Assembly (NCBI GenBank): GCA_007128275.1
Contig: SKXR01000154.1
Coordinates: 1 to 9,467 of the forward strand
Direction of reading: 5' to 3'
From: Kiritimatiellia bacterium
Lineage (GTDB): Bacteria > Verrucomicrobiota > Kiritimatiellia > SLAD01
DNA: 9,467 nt
The translations under genes were made by a program, and so were the position numbers. Shown here in pieces: positions 7,234-9,467 of this stretch. Every line of letters starts with the position of its first letter. The stretch's first letter is position 1. The notes below the pieces were generated by a model. That model was not told the DNA's origin. It saw nothing but the letters and a program-made list of their open reading frames with translations, and made no database searches.

Positions 7234-8036
7234 CACTTGTATTCCTCCATCATTCGCTGCCGATCAGCCACCGCGTATTTCAGGGAAGAGGAGAGGGAAT
7301 GCGCGCTCAGCATGAAGCGGAAATAACGCGGGGAAAACATGAATCGCATGAGTCCCCTTTGCCATGGACGAATAGGCTGTTTGGAAAAAACATGATACTC
7401 CGGCGTAGAATAGACGCTGTAGCCGTAGTGGTTGCCGATCCACCGGATGGCCTTTTCCGAATAGAAAAAGACGTGGCGTCCCACGAGGGGGAACAGATAC
7501 CCCCATTCTTCACCCTGCCCACTGTAGCGAGCCGTGCTTGCCAGGAGCAACTGCGGCTTTCCGGCAAACAGGTCGCCCAAATCCGTAGCCGGGTCCGCAA
7601 AATGCTCAAACACCTCGGAGGCGGTTACTACGGAGTAGTTCGTGTCCGGCGTTGCATCAAACCCGAGTGCATACACGTTTTCCGCATAACGATCAGCGCG
7701 GTAGGCGTCCAGCCCCACATCCCGCATCATACGAACACCCAACCCATCTCCGCCGCCCCAATCGAGGATCTTATGACGGCGATCCAGACGGAATATGCGC
7801 ATCAGAACAGACAACCGGACACTCATATACAGCGCGCGCATGGCCGTGAAGGTATCATAATACCGGCGCTGGTCTTGATAAGCCTCCTTCAACCAATACG
7901 GTTCCTCGGTCTGTAGCGAATCACACTCATGACACAAGTAGTAACCGACGTCATAGCGTTTCATGACCTGCAAGGTGAAACGGTGCCGTGCGCGTCCACC
8001 ACATAGCCGGCACGTTATACTGGGAGATGCATTCAT
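7233..8036 (-). CDS. Class I SAM-dependent methyltransferase with N-terminal zinc-site motif
   Basis: This 267-residue protein starts with a CRLC (9-12) and CHEC (35-38) pair, a likely zinc site. A Rossmann-type SAM-binding domain follows: motif I ILDWGGGDGLG (90-100), an acidic position in AYRADRYAEN (111-120), and TASEVFEHFADP (138-149). The block WGYLFPLVGRHVFFYSEKAI (178-197) resembles the post-motif region of glycan-cluster methyltransferases. The last 45 or so residues are basic and aromatic (RGLMRFMFSPRYFRFMLSAH, 227-246) and could contact the membrane or a partner. Its neighbours suggest O- or C-methylation of a sugar in the repeat unit; the Cys4 module recalls sugar C-methyltransferases, but this is inference. 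The frame stays open to 8279, but that part overlaps the flippase gene, so the ATG at 8036 is preferred; the cysteine module begins just after it. Its A-rich leader has no clear Shine-Dalgarno. Confidence 0.83.
   Translation of the reverse strand: MNASPSITCRLCGGRARHRFTLQVMKRYDVGYYLCHECDSLQTEEPYWLKEAYQDQRRYYDTFTAMRALYMSVRLSVLMRIFRLDRRHKILDWGGGDGLGVRMMRDVGLDAYRADRYAENVYALGFDATPDTNYSVVTASEVFEHFADPATDLGDLFAGKPQLLLASTARYSGQGEEWGYLFPLVGRHVFFYSEKAIRWIGNHYGYSVYSTPEYHVFSKQPIRPWQRGLMRFMFSPRYFRFMLSAHSLSSSLKYAVADRQRMMEEYK
7243..7248 (-). promoter_or_regulatory. Strong Shine-Dalgarno GGAGGA for the nitroreductase-like gene
   Basis: GGAGGA lies inside the end of the methyltransferase gene, 9 bases before ATG 7233 and 6 bases before GTG 7236. 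It supports either start and is the clearest ribosome binding site in the window. Confidence 0.75.
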
Positions 8037-8071
8037 GAGATCTTGTTTTTCGTTTCTTTGAGGCGACTGTA

Positions 8072-9467
8072 TCAGGTTCGACGGCTCTCTCGATAGAACC
8101 GCAACATATCGATGGAATCCATTACAGCCCGCCGCCCATAGGACGTACTGAAGAGGAGCACCCCATAGAGCGCTACGCCTGCACTCCAACATATCGCCAG
8201 CCGCACTGCAGGCGCATGATCCGGTAACAGGCGCGCACATGTGAATGCGAGCAGTCCACAGAGTAAGGCCATCCCCCATCCGGGGAATACATTACGCAAG
8301 ATGGAAAGCGCGGAAACACTCGTGTGTTTGCCCACATAGATCAGCAAGCAGGGGATGCGGATCAGCAGCCCGCTGCTAACCCACCCCGTCGCGACCCCGA
8401 TGCCTCCCCATGGCAGCCCGGCAATCACCGCAAGCATGAGCACCAGATTATTCGCTATACTCCAACGGAAGAGTCGGCGCGTATCGCCCGTCGCAATGAA
8501 GATCCAGGTTGTCGACGTCGTCAACGGCAACGTGATTGCAGCCAAACTCATAATGGCAAAGATGGGAACCGACGGATACCACTGGTCCCCCAATATAAAA
8601 GGAACTAAATCCGGAGCCGTGACACCCGCCAGCATCACAAACGGGCTGGTCATGAGCACCATCTTGCTGATAATCGAGAGATACGCTTGGTTGAAGCGCT
8701 CCGGGCTCGCCAACAAGCGGCATAACGCGGGAATCGCAACAGAAGATATTGGCTGGTAAATCTGTTGTATCGGCTGCATGAGCAAGGCATAGGCACGCGT
8801 ATAATAACCCAGTGCCTCGGGACCATGCACTTTCCCCAACATGACTTTGTCCAGATTCATGCCAAGGAAGCTGATCACGTTATTTCCGCTCAGGTAGACA
8901 CCATACCGCAATAGGGAGCGCAGTCCCTTGACCCGTATAATGAGACCGGGTCTCCAAGCCGTAAATCCCCAAGCCAGAATCACGACGGTCAGGCTTGTTG
9001 AAAGGGCCAATACGATCAAAGCCCAATACTCCCAGCCGGCCCATGCCGCCCATATGCCACAGATCGAACCCGTTACCGTAGACAGCATTTCCACCCAAGC
9101 CACCCGGCCGAACATCATTTGTCGACGCAATAGCGCCAGCGGTTGCGCCGCCAAGCCGGCAGGCAGAAAAGAGATCGATAAGGCCACCGTGACCGCCCAG
9201 ACACGGGGTTCCTGATAAAACCAAGCCAACACGGGCGCACACGCCAGAGCCATTCCCAGAAGCAGGAAGGCCGTCAGCACGTTCACCCAGAAAAGCGCGC
9301 TGGATTCTTCGTGCGTCAGATCCGGCTTCTGTACGGCCGCCTGGGATAGCCCCATGTCCCTGAACATGCCGATGAAATTGACAACGGGGGCGACCATGCC
9401 CACCAGCCCGAACGATTCGGGTACCAAGAGGCGAGCCAAGACGATGGTCGTTATGGTCCCGACCACG
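8072..9467 (-). CDS. Wzx-type polysaccharide flippase (MOP superfamily), N-terminus cut by window edge
   Basis: The frame is open from the right edge to TGA 8072-8074, giving 464 or more residues. The GTG at 9466 is probably an internal Val, because the frame runs off the edge and the family normally has about 25-35 more residues before the ARLLVPESFGLVGM block (11-24 counted from 9466). The protein is membrane-embedded, with roughly twelve hydrophobic segments and short basic loops. Recognisable family blocks include ALLRRQMMFGRVAWVEML (111-128), LLRYGVYLSGNN (185-196), NLDKVMLGKVHGPEALGYYT (204-223) and the LLMQPIQQIYQPISSVAIPA region (228-247). It would flip undecaprenyl-diphosphate-linked repeat units across the inner membrane, a step that goes with the downstream Wzy-like protein. 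It is the first gene seen in the block; any promoter lies outside the window. The next gene follows 35 bases after its stop. The family is sure; the cargo is unknown. Confidence 0.92.
   Translation of the reverse strand, partial: VVGTITTIVLARLLVPESFGLVGMVAPVVNFIGMFRDMGLSQAAVQKPDLTHEESSALFWVNVLTAFLLLGMALACAPVLAWFYQEPRVWAVTVALSISFLPAGLAAQPLALLRRQMMFGRVAWVEMLSTVTGSICGIWAAWAGWEYWALIVLALSTSLTVVILAWGFTAWRPGLIIRVKGLRSLLRYGVYLSGNNVISFLGMNLDKVMLGKVHGPEALGYYTRAYALLMQPIQQIYQPISSVAIPALCRLLASPERFNQAYLSIISKMVLMTSPFVMLAGVTAPDLVPFILGDQWYPSVPIFAIMSLAAITLPLTTSTTWIFIATGDTRRLFRWSIANNLVLMLAVIAGLPWGGIGVATGWVSSGLLIRIPCLLIYVGKHTSVSALSILRNVFPGWGMALLCGLLAFTCARLLPDHAPAVRLAICWSAGVALYGVLLFSTSYGRRAVMDSIDMLRFYRESRRT

Noticed and set aside
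8037..8279. Possible 81-residue N-terminal extension of the methyltransferase
   Set aside because: It overlaps the end of the flippase gene, shows no domain and has a translation typical of off-frame reading. ATG 8036 lies just before the zinc motif.

Overview
The window is a single block of eight genes, all transcribed from the minus strand, so it reads from high to low coordinates. It has the content of a surface-polysaccharide (O-antigen, capsule or exopolysaccharide) locus of the Wzx/Wzy type. Composition is moderately GC-rich and the proteins are rich in Arg. A Wzx-type flippase with a Wzy/ligase-type membrane protein points to a Gram-negative or other diderm bacterium. I cannot name the lineage, and there is no rRNA, tRNA or housekeeping gene to anchor it.

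In transcription order the genes are: (1) a Wzx-type flippase cut by the window's right edge (8072-9467); (2) a SAM methyltransferase with an N-terminal four-cysteine zinc-site motif (7233-8036); (3) a nitroreductase-family flavoprotein with a long unassigned N-terminal extension (6178-7233); (4) a polysaccharide pyruvyl transferase family protein (5045-6145); (5) a GT4-type glycosyltransferase (3998-5044); (6) a polytopic O-antigen polymerase/ligase-like protein (2373-3902); (7) a CDP-glycerol glycerophosphotransferase family protein (1029-2312); (8) a second GT4-type glycosyltransferase whose C-terminus is cut by the left edge (1-1006). The genes are nearly contiguous. Two junctions are fused (TGATG at 7231-7235, and TGA directly followed by ATG at 5042-5047). 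The other gaps are 22 to 95 bases, so the block is probably one operon.

A plausible joint role is as follows. The two glycosyltransferases build part of a lipid-linked repeat unit, the pyruvyl transferase-like, methyltransferase and glycerophosphotransferase proteins decorate it, the flippase moves it across the inner membrane, and the Wzy-like protein polymerises or ligates it. Pyruvate and glycerol-phosphate would both add negative charge. The role of the nitroreductase-like protein is unknown, and it is the best candidate here for undescribed chemistry. No nucleotide-sugar synthesis genes, chain-length regulator, initiating phosphoglycosyltransferase, export channel, RNA gene, mobile element, CRISPR array or convincing terminator is visible. 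No intergenic stretch exceeds 100 bases.
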